Shown: positions 40,215 to 51,038 of the stretch, piece by piece | How positions within the stretch are numbered: the first letter of the stretch is position 1 | Layout: the number at the start of each line of letters is the position of its first letter | Assembly (NCBI GenBank): GCA_001839685.1 | Contig: MLAK01000769.1 | Span: 1-64,000 of the forward strand | Direction of reading: 5' to 3' | From: Tritrichomonas foetus | Taxonomy: Eukaryota > Parabasalia > Tritrichomonadida > Tritrichomonadidae | Length of the DNA stretch: 64,000 nt | Made by a program: the position numbers and the translations under genes | Notes under the pieces: model-generated | Told to the model about the DNA's origin: nothing | Databases searched by the model: none | The model's input: only the letters and a program-made list of their open reading frames with translations

Positions 40215-40286
40215 CACCCCCGATGGGGATCGAACCCATACCAGAAGATTCGAAGTCTTATGTGCTATCCATTACACTACGGGGGC
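40215..40286 (-). tRNA. tRNA-Arg (anticodon UCG)
   Basis: The minus strand folds as a 72-nt class I tRNA: acceptor GCCCCCG with CGGGGGT, D-arm GTGTAATGGATAGCAC, anticodon loop CTTCGAA with anticodon TCG, and T-arm ATGGGTTCGATCCCCAT. The T-loop supplies the B box. Discriminator G, no encoded CCA, no intron. A T-run follows (A-tract before 40215 on the plus strand) as Pol III terminator. Confidence 0.95.
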
Positions 40287-40638
40287 TTGTTGATTCTATC
40301 AATTTTAAAGTGAGATCAATCCTTTAAAAACTTTTTAAATGATTCTAAAGTTTAGGCATGAATATACAGTTTTACATTTTCGCTTGGGAAATAAACATTG
40401 AGGCTCTTATTATAATTTATAGTTTAATTTACACAATAGAAAATATCTCATTTGTTCATAAGTTGCCTATATTGAAGATCCGGGTTCTACACCCGACAAG
40501 CACTCAAATAATAGACGTATTTCTATGTATATTCAGTCATATAACAATACAGTCGACCATATAATCATATAAAAAGTTTTGATGGACGTTTTCTATCACA
40601 AAAAAAGAAAACCTCCTCTAAACTTTTTCACTGAGACC
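40287..40638. other. Spacer between tRNA-Arg and the second DYRK gene
   Basis: AT-rich with no gene. TTTTTCACTGA at 40625-40634 may be a degenerate initiator for the kinase gene (the W position of TCAYTWY is not met). Confidence 0.4.
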
Positions 40639-40722
40639 ATGTACGTTAATGAAAAAGACGAGGACTTCTCTCCCTGTCCTCGAGCGTTTCAGTCGAAACC
40701 CTCGAGTGATCAGGGAAAGTAA
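40639..40722 (+). other. Upstream ORF overlapping the start of the second DYRK gene
   Basis: ATG at 40639 (context GACCATGT) opens a 27-codon frame that ends at the TAA at 40720-40722, out of frame with the kinase ATG at 40649. If the mRNA begins near 40630 both ATGs sit in a very short leader, so the uORF could cut kinase synthesis unless ribosomes skip it. The predicted peptide resembles nothing. Confidence 0.35.
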
Positions 40723-42085
40723 CCCAGTCCCTGCTCTTTCTCTTCTTGGAATTAATTCACACCAATCGCAAGCCGACAACAATAAAAATATTCAAAATCG
40801 AAATAATTTCAATTTGCCAAGACGCCTTCCTCCAAAACAACTTCCGCCACTTTCTAAAATTAATGGTGTTCAAGATTTCGATGAATCTTCTGTGAAGCCT
40901 CTTCCAGGGGCCCCTCTCACCGCATCTGAGGTCCTGCAGGTTTTTGGGGACCGGCTGGTCCCCCTTGAGGTCGGAGAGATACTCAAATATCGAGAAGTGT
41001 GGTATATCGGCGATGTTGAGGCAAAACCGTTTCGCGCAAATTATAATTCAGATTACGACGATAGAAAAAAGCAATATCGGGCTCTTCCAAACGATCACAT
41101 TCATTATCGATATCAAATCATCTCACATGCCGGCGGAGGATCCTTCTCGACCGTTTATCGCTGTATCGATCATAAGTTACGAATTCCAGTCGCCGTCAAG
41201 ATTATTCGCGCTAAGCCAGACTGCTTGCAGTACGCCGAACTTGAAGCAAGCATTCAATCCCAATTAAAAGGAAATCATTCTGTTCGCCTTATCGAATCCT
41301 TCAATTTCAGAGGACATTTCTGTCTTTCAATGGAATTATTGTATACTGACATTTACTCAATAGTAGAAAAAAAGACTTACCAGCAGCTTCCAGCAGATAT
41401 TGTCAGACACATCACATTGCAAACTGTTCTCTGCCTTCGTGAGCTTTCTTTGAAAGGGATAGTTCACGCAGACATAAAACCAGAAAATATTCTGACAAAT
41501 GACGAATCCCTTGTCAGCACAAAAGTGGCAGATTTTGGAACAGCCTGTTTTGCAGAAGAGCAAATATTTTCTTATATTCAAAGCCGCTACTATCGTGCTC
41601 CCGAAGTGCTCTATGGAATTAGATATGGTCCACCTATCGACATGTGGAGTTTAGGGTGCGTGGTTTATGAATTGATTATTGGGCAGCCCCTCTTTCCTGC
41701 GCAAGATGAGGAGGAGCTTGCTTTGATGCTTGAAACAGCACTGGGGCCACCACCACGCGAAATATTCGGTCATGCATCCAAATGGGAGTTTTTGAAAGAG
41801 TCAAACCTCATCCATAGAATAAATGGTCACCAATTTAGTGATGTTGATATTCAACCACTGACATATATGGTTGCAGTACTTCCACGTGCTGTCTCTAAAT
41901 TCATTCGCGCTTGTCTCGTGTGGGATCCGGCTGAAAGGATGACTCCTGATGAAGCACTTCAATCTGAGTGGCTCCAGCAGGAAATTGAACTCCTTCGAAA
42001 GAAGAAAGAGGCTGCAGCTAAAAAAAGGGAAAGTGAAGTGCCAACCACATCACGAAGAAACAGACCACATTGGCACAACAGGTGA
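40649..42085 (+). CDS. DYRK-family protein kinase, divergent (second copy in window)
   Basis: A 478-residue kinase with the DYRK homology region upstream of the catalytic domain (PLTASEVLQVFGDRLVPLE, VWYIGDVEAK, NDHIHYRYQI). Then come the G-loop GGGSFSTVY (about 160), VAVKII, HADIKPEN (about 272), ADFGTACF and activation loop FSYIQSRYYRAPEV (about 306). Oddities: HAD replaces the usual DYRK HCD, and the first Tyr of the YxY pair is Phe; the second, autophosphorylated Tyr is kept. A Lys/Glu-rich basic tail closes the protein. Function in trichomonads is unknown; DYRKs act in growth, cytokinesis and differentiation elsewhere. The start is the first in-frame ATG; no other Met precedes the kinase domain. 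Confidence 0.88.
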   Translation: MKKTRTSLPVLERFSRNPRVIRESNPVPALSLLGINSHQSQADNNKNIQNRNNFNLPRRLPPKQLPPLSKINGVQDFDESSVKPLPGAPLTASEVLQVFGDRLVPLEVGEILKYREVWYIGDVEAKPFRANYNSDYDDRKKQYRALPNDHIHYRYQIISHAGGGSFSTVYRCIDHKLRIPVAVKIIRAKPDCLQYAELEASIQSQLKGNHSVRLIESFNFRGHFCLSMELLYTDIYSIVEKKTYQQLPADIVRHITLQTVLCLRELSLKGIVHADIKPENILTNDESLVSTKVADFGTACFAEEQIFSYIQSRYYRAPEVLYGIRYGPPIDMWSLGCVVYELIIGQPLFPAQDEEELALMLETALGPPPREIFGHASKWEFLKESNLIHRINGHQFSDVDIQPLTYMVAVLPRAVSKFIRACLVWDPAERMTPDEALQSEWLQQEIELLRKKKEAAAKKRESEVPTTSRRNRPHWHNR

Positions 42086-42429
42086 TATAATTTTTTCATG
42101 CAAGTAATACTGATAGTCTTTGTATTACTAGCATTTATTATTGGCTCTCGAATTAAAATTTGTTTGTTTTTGGATAATTATCTTTTCTTTATTTTAAATG
42201 AGATTTCTAATCAAACAGTGACAAGTGAATCAGCTATTCATAATACTCATTTAAAATTGGACATGATAATCGCAATAATATTATAGTATACTTGAAGGAA
42301 TCTTTGATATGTATTAATATATTTAAACCGTCCCTGTGAAAGAAAAGTAAATAAATCATAATTTATTTCTAGTTTATATAAAGTAGGAATATTAGAATAA
42401 TAATAAATAGCAATAGGGAATCATGATGC
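42086..42429. other. Convergent spacer
   Basis: 3' ends of the DYRK (+) and ABC (-) genes meet here. AT-rich, nothing recognisable; a 62-codon open stretch is hydrophobic noise. Confidence 0.5.
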
Positions 42430-45015
42430 TTATGAGCTTGAGATATCTTGGTCACTTAGACTTTCAATTGATGCAGATGATGGAAGAGAGTCACTTGCTC
42501 TGGGTCGAGCTTTTGGTGAAGATCTTGATGATGACTTTGATGTCGGTTCTGGTGAATGAACTTTTTGGGATGATGATTCATTTTCGATGTCATGGGCAAT
42601 TTGTGGGGATACTGATTTCGTCCTGACAGCAGTATTATCATCACTCTCTTCTTTTTTATCATTACCATCATTTGGTGCGCCATGAAATTCAGCATCATCA
42701 TTTTCAGACATGTGAACAATTTCCATGAACACTCTCTCTAATGAAGATGATGAACATGTATAGTAAGAAAATCCGGCATCTTGATCCGACCCTTGTTGCA
42801 TCTTTTTGAAAAGAACTGGAAGAGTTGTATCTGAAGCTGGAATAGAATAAATACGAGCAGTAGGTCTCTTGATAGAAAGAACTGCTGTTGGTAATTCTGT
42901 TGCAAAAAACTCGTCGCATTTTGTTCCAGTTTCATCACTATCATCTGTAAGCATTACATCAATTTTGAACTCTGTTCCGAATTTTTGCGTCAAATATTGA
43001 GGAGAACCTACAGTATAAACATTTCCTTTAATCATAATCGAAATATTGTCACATAAACTTTCTGCCTCACTCAACAGATGGGTACAAAGCATAAATGTTT
43101 TTTGGCCTTTAAATTCAAGAATCATGTCATGAACATGGTGACGTGCCACAGGATCAAGTGAGGCAGTTGGTTCATCTAGAAGAATAATTTTTGCTGGACC
43201 AAGAAAAGATAATGCAATTGCCAACTTACGAACATCACCACCACTTAATTCACGTAATGGTTTATCAGCTAATTCTTCTAATTCTAATACTTTAATAAGA
43301 TTTTCTGTATTTTTCTTTGTATCACTTGGATTCATTCTAAATAATAAAGAATATAGTTTAAAATGTTCACGTGAAGTAAGCTCTTGACAAAGGTGGTTAT
43401 TAAATTGAGGACAAATTGAAATTACTGTTGGATCTTCAAGATTTTCAATTTTGGTTCCGAGAATTTCAATTGAGCCATCAGATGGTGGTAGCATTCCAGT
43501 AATCATTTTAATTAATGTTGTTTTACCAGCTCCATTAGCACCTAAAAATCCAAACAATGATCCTTCTTTAACGCCCAGAGAAACACAATTAACAGCGGGA
43601 ATAGGCTCACCAGCTGTATTAATGAATAAGCGTGAGACTTCATCAATTCTTACTGCATAATCAGAATTATTTTTAACTTCTTTTTCCATATCATGTGCTT
43701 CTTGAGTAACAGGATGCTTTGATTTAGCATTTTTGAAAAACTCGTGATAATCACCAAATGATCTTTTTGCACTTTTTCTTTGAAGAGACAATCTGGTCAT
43801 TTCTATAATGGTAAGTATTATGATATATATAATGATATCAATCCATTGCATAATTAAGTAAATTTGTGCATGTGGTTCTTTCCAATAGTAACTAAATGGT
43901 TGTTTTTGGTTGCTCATATTTGTTAGGATAATTCCAAGTAGTTGCTGAATTGAAATATGTGGGAATAAAGAATATATCCAATCAAGCCAGACCGGATTCT
44001 CTGAATCTCTAACAATAGATACAATTACTGGAACAAGGAGAATAACAATCAGGATCATAAAAGCTTGTCTTGCTGCAGATTCTGGAGATGAAAAGCAGAA
44101 CGAGAAACAATAAATGAACAATAAGAAAGATGGACCAACAAAAACCAAAGTATACCATGAATTAAACAAGTTATCATGAAATGATGTAATTTGAGCTGCA
44201 TTAAAAACAGCCCATACAACAGTTGTCACAATTACCCAGATACAGATATCAATTAAGAAAGTTGCTGTCCAATATGGCATGATTTTCAAAGTACATGAAA
44301 CCATATATTGTCTAACTTCACCACATATATCTGTAATTGGTTGAGAAATAATAAGTGGAACAATTGATATTAGACCACAGGCGATTAACATTGGACCAAG
44401 TTGTCCAAAAATTCTTTGAGACAGTCTCTTCAGTAATTTGGATGTCTTATATGTAAATGATGCCTCATCGCCAAATTGATATTTCCAAAGAGCTCTGTTC
44501 ACATTAACAAGTGAATAAAATAGTTGTGTATCAGTTGAACCTGACATTGAGAATGTTGTTGAGTTATACATTATCATCATTTCATATGGAGCAGAATTTT
44601 CAACATAATCAATCACAAAAGGCACCAAATATTCGAAATGTGATTCTGATAAATTTTCATATAAGTCAGTTTGGAACTTCTCAGATGATGCATATTTAAC
44701 GACATTTGGTGTTATTCCTGTATCTTCATGATATAATTTCTCTATTTTACTTTGAACACTATCTACAAAACTATCAGATTTGTCTCCAATATAGATTAAA
44801 TCATCTGGTTCTGTTAAATATACTGCAAAATCTGTTGGCATATGCTTTGGTTTCATCATAGAAACCATGAGCCATTGAAGCGCAATAGCTAATACCGAAA
44901 AAATTAGAGTTCCAACGATTGATATGATGACAGAACGTAATGAACGCTTGACCATTGTCCATCTGCGGAATAAGATCGCTCTAAAGTGTTTAGACGGAAA
45001 AATATCAAGACCCAT
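42430..45015 (-). CDS. Half-size ABCA-type ABC transporter
   Basis: The 861-residue protein has one membrane domain followed by one ATPase domain; full ABCA proteins have two of each. Seen: a first helix at about 28-50, a lumenal/extracellular loop (50-200), a cluster of six or so helices (about 210-400), then Walker A GANGAGKTT (about 488), Q-loop CPQFN, signature LSGGDVRK (about 592), Walker B ILLDEP with D-loop ASLDP (about 608) and H-loop CTHLLSEAESL (about 640). The tail is Ser/Glu/Lys-rich. ABCA proteins move lipids across membranes; the substrate here is unknown. It probably works as a dimer (inference). It neighbours a P4-ATPase flippase on the same strand. Confidence 0.88.
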   Translation of the reverse strand: MGLDIFPSKHFRAILFRRWTMVKRSLRSVIISIVGTLIFSVLAIALQWLMVSMMKPKHMPTDFAVYLTEPDDLIYIGDKSDSFVDSVQSKIEKLYHEDTGITPNVVKYASSEKFQTDLYENLSESHFEYLVPFVIDYVENSAPYEMMIMYNSTTFSMSGSTDTQLFYSLVNVNRALWKYQFGDEASFTYKTSKLLKRLSQRIFGQLGPMLIACGLISIVPLIISQPITDICGEVRQYMVSCTLKIMPYWTATFLIDICIWVIVTTVVWAVFNAAQITSFHDNLFNSWYTLVFVGPSFLLFIYCFSFCFSSPESAARQAFMILIVILLVPVIVSIVRDSENPVWLDWIYSLFPHISIQQLLGIILTNMSNQKQPFSYYWKEPHAQIYLIMQWIDIIIYIIILTIIEMTRLSLQRKSAKRSFGDYHEFFKNAKSKHPVTQEAHDMEKEVKNNSDYAVRIDEVSRLFINTAGEPIPAVNCVSLGVKEGSLFGFLGANGAGKTTLIKMITGMLPPSDGSIEILGTKIENLEDPTVISICPQFNNHLCQELTSREHFKLYSLLFRMNPSDTKKNTENLIKVLELEELADKPLRELSGGDVRKLAIALSFLGPAKIILLDEPTASLDPVARHHVHDMILEFKGQKTFMLCTHLLSEAESLCDNISIMIKGNVYTVGSPQYLTQKFGTEFKIDVMLTDDSDETGTKCDEFFATELPTAVLSIKRPTARIYSIPASDTTLPVLFKKMQQGSDQDAGFSYYTCSSSSLERVFMEIVHMSENDDAEFHGAPNDGNDKKEESDDNTAVRTKSVSPQIAHDIENESSSQKVHSPEPTSKSSSRSSPKARPRASDSLPSSASIESLSDQDISSS

Positions 45016-45811
45016 TTTATTCTAAAGATACTATTTTTGTGAAAACTCGCTTTTTTGTTAAGTCTCTTTATATTCAATCTTTCGGAAATAATTTAATCAA
45101 AAAATTCAATTGTACCACACAAACTCTCCTCATCAAATAACAAACTAATTCAATAACGATCATTCAGAAATCGGAAAGTGGCAAAAATATACATTTTCAG
45201 GACATAGCACCTTCCGTATAAAGATAAGGATTACTTAAAATGTGCCTGTATTATTCTTTCAATATTGGATACGAAAGGAGACAAAAATACAACCGAATTA
45301 TTTGTACGAAAAAGTTGAAACTTATGTTCGGTGAAACTATATCTGTCTCCGATTTTCAAGAAGGTCTTTCAAATATTCACGCAACATATGAAAATAATTC
45401 CCATAGAATATAGAAATATTTGTTAGCATTAAAAACGTTTTGATACAATTCACATCGTCAGCATGGTCAGTAAATATAGTTTATCGTCAGCTTCTCAAAA
45501 GTAAAATGGTGATCTATTTTCTTGTTGTTTTTCTTAAGGATAAGAATATTAATCAATAACAAGAAAACATTCTTTTATATCATGACTTGCTAAAACAAAT
45601 CCTATAATACTTTCTTGGAAAAAAAAAAAAAAAAAAAAATACAAAAAAGGAATAGATAATAAAAACATAAAAATATTTTAATCGCACTAATTACATTTTA
45701 TTATCTATATATAGAATAAAAGTAATATTACATCACATGTTTTATATTTCATTAATTCATCTCAAAAAATTATAGAAGATTAATAAATTAATCTGGTATA
45801 ATTTTTTTATA
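45016..45811. other. Spacer between ABC transporter and P4-ATPase genes
   Basis: About 800 bp, AT-rich, no gene. A 21-A tract at 45619-45639 lies about 170 bp beyond the P4-ATPase stop. Confidence 0.5.
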
Positions 45812-48800
45812 TCATGGCAATTGTTTTTCATCATATTTGTTTTTCTTACAAATATCTCGACAATATTTGCAAGATGCAAGAAACGATGTTGATTTATCCC
45901 AATGCGTTTTTTTGTGAAAACTTTCGTCAAAATATTTGGTATCATCATGACGATTATTTACAAGATAAACTGGTTGATAGCGTGATTCTCTTTCAATTTC
46001 TCGAATCCTCAAAATCTGTGTTCTTGATGGTGTAAGAGTGTTAATCATTACTTGAATAATATAAGGTGGAAATATTGCAGCAGATACCATTGTTATAATA
46101 ATTATCCAATTTACAGGATCAGCCATTAATCTCCACATTACTCCATACATTTCTTTCACCATTTCAACATTAAACACACAATTAGCAATTGTTGTTAAAA
46201 AAACATATAAAACCCAATTTCCCCAAATAAAAATTAAATTCAATACAGTGAAATGCTGAGTATCTAATGTAACAGTGAGAACAACAATAAAAATCAAAGC
46301 AGAATATGTTGCTTGTTGAGCTTCATCAAGTGAAGCAGTATTTCCATCAAGGTTATTATAATATTCTTTATTAAAGTGGGTAAATGATATTAAGGATAAA
46401 ATGATAGCTTGGTAAACCCCTTTTATATACCACCATGCTAAAGTTCTTCCATTACAATAAATTTTTTTTTGTGAATCATTATAAACATACGGATGTAACA
46501 ATACAGTTGATTCTTCAATATCTTTATCCTGTAAGAAGAAAATAACGGGTAATAAGGTAAAAATCGCATTATAGCACATTAAATTAAATGAATTAAAATA
46601 AGTTGAACCAGAAAACCCATTCATCAGCATGAAAGCAAGTTGTATTAATGACATAATTGTCGATTTATAGAAACAAAATTGGGTAAGCCATGCTGTCCTA
46701 TAATTTGAGTATCTTCCATGAATAAGAAGAAGTCTTTGAAGGAAACAGAATTTTGATATGGAGAAATCAGATGCATTTGAAGCAAGTAATCCTTCATGTC
46801 CAATAATTCCAACTCCAATATGTGCAGCACGAATCATTGGGACATCATTTCCACCATCACCAATTGCCAGTGTTGCTTTTCTTTGCTGTTGGACACATTT
46901 TACAAGTTCTGCTTTAGTTCTTGGCGAAACTCTTGCACAAATCACAGATTTAGCATCAAGAACAATGTCCATGAATTGCTTTTTATGCTCATTTAAAAGT
47001 TGGTCATAATTACCATCAATTCCAATATAATAGGGCTTTATATTTTTAATAGAATTCACATAGCTTTCTACATTATCCAAAACATCTTTTAATGAAACAC
47101 AGTTTATATTGTTAATTAAATTATTATTTTCAGAATTATTTTCATTTAAAATAATATTTTTTGGAAGTTCAATTTTGATAAAGATTCCATCATTAGTCAC
47201 TAAATGAGAAGAATAGGCAATATTAATGGCAGTAAGCAAAATATCACCTGTTACCATCCAAATTTTGATTCCAGCATTTCTCAAAATTTCAATTGTTTCT
47301 GGAATTCGAGTTTGAAGTTTATCTTCAATTGCAACACAGCCAAGAAGGGTAGAATTTGATTCAAATTCAATATAAATCGACTCTTGAGATGCCGAATTGA
47401 CTCGATTTTCTTCTAAACTCATACAAACTTGATTTACTTCGTTTTCATTCAAAGTACGAACTGCTAGTGACATTACACGAAGTCCCTGTGATGCAAAAGT
47501 ATTTTTTTGCTGTTTATACCCATGATAAATATTAGAACATACATTTTCAATTGCATCAGTTGCACCTTTTAAAAATAAATAAAATTCATTTGTTTTCATA
47601 TTTCTAACAATGACGCTCATTCTTCTTCTTTCTTGAGAAAATGGTAAAACTAAAATTACTTCGAATATTGTTTCATCAAAATTTAAATGCGGGCTGGATA
47701 TTCGAATCGTATTCCCAGTTTGTGAAATTTGAAATTCTAATTCGAGTAAAGTTTTCAAAAAAGAGACTTCTTCAGGAGAAGAACCATATATTTCATTATT
47801 TGTTCGAAATTTTAAAGTATTGCATAATAGCAAACAATAAATCACATTAATAATATTTGGAGTTTTTGAGCGAATTGCATCTTTGAATGATTCATCCAAT
47901 CTCAAATCATCATAATCATTACTATGTCCAAAAAAGTGATTTTCTATTGATAACTTTTTAAAATTCATGACATTTTCAGTCAGTGTTCCAGTTTTATCAC
48001 TAAATAAATACTCTATTGATCCCAAATCTTCAATAACAGATGAATTATTCACAGTTGCATTAATTCCACTCATATTGTTCGTATTCGTATTATTTGTATT
48101 TATATTATGTGAGTTATTGGCACCGAAGTCTTTCATTTTTATGTCATATGAAATTAGTCTTCCATAGATGAATTTACAGACATCAATCGTCACTTTTAGT
48201 GAAATTGGAATCATTGTTGTTGTTAACAAGAAGCAGCGAATTATTAAAATTACCCATGAATATTTGTCAGGTAAATCTTGACCAAGGTCGAATCGAAGAT
48301 AGGGAATATATCTTGTTGTTGTTCTTTCAAAATAAAAAGCAAGGCAGCCAGCCAAAATTGCAACCAACACTTGAACAATGAAAATAAAAGTTGAGCTTTT
48401 GTTTATGAATTTTTCAATAAAAGTCCATTTGATTTGTGGATTTTGTTGATTCATTCCTAACTTGGTCTCATGACCAGTATAACAAACAATACCAACAATG
48501 TAATCAACATATTTCAATTGAGCTCCACATGGAATGAAGTTTTCAGAACAAATTACGTTTTTTTGATTGAATGTTCCATTTCCATCAATTTGGGTGATTT
48601 CACCATTAAAATCATAAATCTTAGGGTTTGGGTGATTACATTTGATAACAAATTGTAATAAACTTAATTCATTTTCTGATAAATTTTGTGTTAAAGAAAT
48701 TGATTTTCGTTCTTTTAATGAAGTCTCACCATCTAAAGTTGCGGTTTCAATATAACAAGATGAATCTATATTTGATGATGATAATATTACAATATCAGCT

Positions 48801-49234
48801 GGACATTCAGTATTTTCATTCAAAATAATAATATCACCAACTTCGAATTCTTCACTTTTGAAAATGGCAATTCGTCCATTTTTTACGCCTTTATATTTCC
48901 GATGATTAATACGCTTATCTAATTTATGCTGTTTAAAATCATCAATGCCTTCTCTAATAAAAGTGATGGCAAATATTACTAAAATTGGAATCCACGTTGT
49001 GAGGGGATTCACTGGTGAGACAGTATGCCATAATTGAAGAAATCCAACAATAAGAAAATATGCATTCATAAACCTTCGACAGTGATAAAATACAATCAAT
49101 GGTAAAAAATTCCATAAAGTATATTTACTGTTAATTACACGATTGTGACAGAACTTTTTATTTTCAAAATATTGGTTAATTGAAAAACAACGAAATTCTT
49201 CATCTGATGTTGATAAAAGGGAGTTTTGGTTCAT
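45812..49234 (-). CDS. P4-type ATPase (phospholipid flippase)
   Basis: A 1140-residue flippase that moves phospholipids to the cytosolic leaflet. Motifs: N-terminal FENKKFCHNRVINSKYTLWN, typical of P4; actuator-loop DGETSLK where DGET is the dephosphorylation motif; PISLKVTIDV in helix 4, where P2 cation pumps have PEGL; phosphorylation site DKTGTLTENVMNFKK (about 413); TGD; and hinge GDGGNDVPM (about 790). About ten membrane helices. The usual DGETNLK is DGETSLK here, a mild change. P4-ATPases usually pair with a CDC50 subunit, absent from the window. An Asn/Thr-rich insert precedes the phosphorylation site. Location (plasma membrane, Golgi or endosome) cannot be told. Confidence 0.93.
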   Translation of the reverse strand: MNQNSLLSTSDEEFRCFSINQYFENKKFCHNRVINSKYTLWNFLPLIVFYHCRRFMNAYFLIVGFLQLWHTVSPVNPLTTWIPILVIFAITFIREGIDDFKQHKLDKRINHRKYKGVKNGRIAIFKSEEFEVGDIIILNENTECPADIVILSSSNIDSSCYIETATLDGETSLKERKSISLTQNLSENELSLLQFVIKCNHPNPKIYDFNGEITQIDGNGTFNQKNVICSENFIPCGAQLKYVDYIVGIVCYTGHETKLGMNQQNPQIKWTFIEKFINKSSTFIFIVQVLVAILAGCLAFYFERTTTRYIPYLRFDLGQDLPDKYSWVILIIRCFLLTTTMIPISLKVTIDVCKFIYGRLISYDIKMKDFGANNSHNINTNNTNTNNMSGINATVNNSSVIEDLGSIEYLFSDKTGTLTENVMNFKKLSIENHFFGHSNDYDDLRLDESFKDAIRSKTPNIINVIYCLLLCNTLKFRTNNEIYGSSPEEVSFLKTLLELEFQISQTGNTIRISSPHLNFDETIFEVILVLPFSQERRRMSVIVRNMKTNEFYLFLKGATDAIENVCSNIYHGYKQQKNTFASQGLRVMSLAVRTLNENEVNQVCMSLEENRVNSASQESIYIEFESNSTLLGCVAIEDKLQTRIPETIEILRNAGIKIWMVTGDILLTAINIAYSSHLVTNDGIFIKIELPKNIILNENNSENNNLINNINCVSLKDVLDNVESYVNSIKNIKPYYIGIDGNYDQLLNEHKKQFMDIVLDAKSVICARVSPRTKAELVKCVQQQRKATLAIGDGGNDVPMIRAAHIGVGIIGHEGLLASNASDFSISKFCFLQRLLLIHGRYSNYRTAWLTQFCFYKSTIMSLIQLAFMLMNGFSGSTYFNSFNLMCYNAIFTLLPVIFFLQDKDIEESTVLLHPYVYNDSQKKIYCNGRTLAWWYIKGVYQAIILSLISFTHFNKEYYNNLDGNTASLDEAQQATYSALIFIVVLTVTLDTQHFTVLNLIFIWGNWVLYVFLTTIANCVFNVEMVKEMYGVMWRLMADPVNWIIIITMVSAAIFPPYIIQVMINTLTPSRTQILRIREIERESRYQPVYLVNNRHDDTKYFDESFHKKTHWDKSTSFLASCKYCRDICKKNKYDEKQLP

Positions 49235-51038
49235 TAAATATATTTTCGCATCAATTAGCCTTGATTATTGAATTATTTGACCAAAACCGGAAGAACGTCA
49301 TTATGCAAAAAAAAATCAATTTTAATGAAGAGAAAATCAGAAATTATCAAAATATATAACATCCGATAATTTATTTCATCAAACGAAATCATGGAAAACT
49401 AGAATTATGATAGATTTTGAGAGAATGAACATTCATATGAATATGTTGGAATAAATCCAAAATACGACAAAGGATACAGAAAAGTATGATGCTAGTGTGA
49501 TGAGAAGCTCTAAATTACTACACAAAAAAAAAGCAAAATATGATGTTGATATAATGAATGGAAGTTGTAAGAAATAATTTTATGCAAAGTTCAAATAATT
49601 TCAATTATATCTCTATGAGCACGAGAGAAAAGGGAAAAAAACTTGCCTTCTTGGACTAAATCGGAGACATGGCAATTGAAAAGAATTGAATTGATCGGGA
49701 AATTCTAAGAGAGGTTTTATGTCATTTTAGATATTTCAATGATGGTTTAGTAGAATATTCAAAATATGAACAGTTGTAAACATGAGATAATTGAATCGTG
49801 TCAGCTTTTTGAACGATAAATAAAATTTTCTTTTGAAAATAATATAAGTCAAAGTAAAATATGATCGTAAAAGAGGCATACGATTTCTTTTTGTATTATG
49901 CTTTATTTTAATGAAAAAAGAACAGACTATTCATTTTGATCATAATCTATAGATTTTAATGATGGTCTAAGAAAATAGAAGCATAACAAAAAATGAAAGA
50001 ATACTGTAGGCAATTGAATTTTTTTTCTCCAACAAAATACAAATTCAATATGCTTTTGTTCTTCTTTGGTAGAGAATTAGATTATGAGGATAGAAAGATG
50101 CAAATGGATATGAAGGTCGACTATTTATCAATACAATTATTTGATTATATTTCACAACTTTTTGCCGTTCTTTTGAAATATTTGAATATATAACATAAAA
50201 AATATATTTATGATATAAATGGTATTATCTTGTCATATAGATATTTTCAGAGTAGAATAGAATGTTTTTATATTACATATTTATTATTAATCAAAATACA
50301 TAAATATGAAATATATATATTGACTTTAATCTGAGATATATTGACAAAGATGGAAATATATTTTTCTTTCTCACAAATATTCAAAGAGCATACCAATTAT
50401 TTACATAAGGTTAAAAAGTACAACATTGGAGTAATACTTGTAAAAGAGAAAATCTGGAGATATGAAAGGAAAATACATATTACCAAAATTGAGATAACGA
50501 CAAATACTTATTTTTCAACTTTATCTTGATTATTTATCCACAAATCTTTGAATAACCAGATTATTCTACACTTTAATTCCAATATTCAAATTAAAAAAAA
50601 ATTAAATAATAGAAATAGGCTTCCCAATCTAGAAACTAGTTGATTCATTAAATATTATCTCATTTGGCATCATAATCATTTGTGATGAGATTCAAACAAA
50701 AAAGTTTGTTATTATTTATTCTAGAACTTTTTCACTAACCTTCTTCAATTTTAGCAAAAAAAAATAATAACTCAGAAAATCGATCTTTTTTCAATTAAAC
50801 TCAATTATCTCTTTGAAAGCATCATGAAGAAAATTTCATTCAGTCCAATTTTGGGAGTCGGGTATTATAATGAGAAGGTTTAACCCATTGCTAACGATTT
50901 GGAGAAAAACGAAAAATGATTTTGTGATGAAAATTTATGAAAAAGCTGAAAAACATAGAAATAAATTCAAAATGATTGAATAATATCTGAAAAGATAATG
51001 CAAGAGTATTTAAAAAAATTTAAAAAAATAGAAAAAAT
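49235..51038. other. 1.8-kb divergent intergenic region
   Basis: The largest gene-free stretch of the window, between the start codons of P4-ATPase (-) and the VPS9-like gene (+). Open stretches at 49993-50193 and 50341-50529 are short, lack domain-like composition and are not called. I saw no tRNA, snRNA or repeat. Confidence 0.5.

Noticed and set aside
49993..50529. Two short frames in the 1.8-kb spacer
   Set aside because: 60-66 codons, no domain features, expected by chance.
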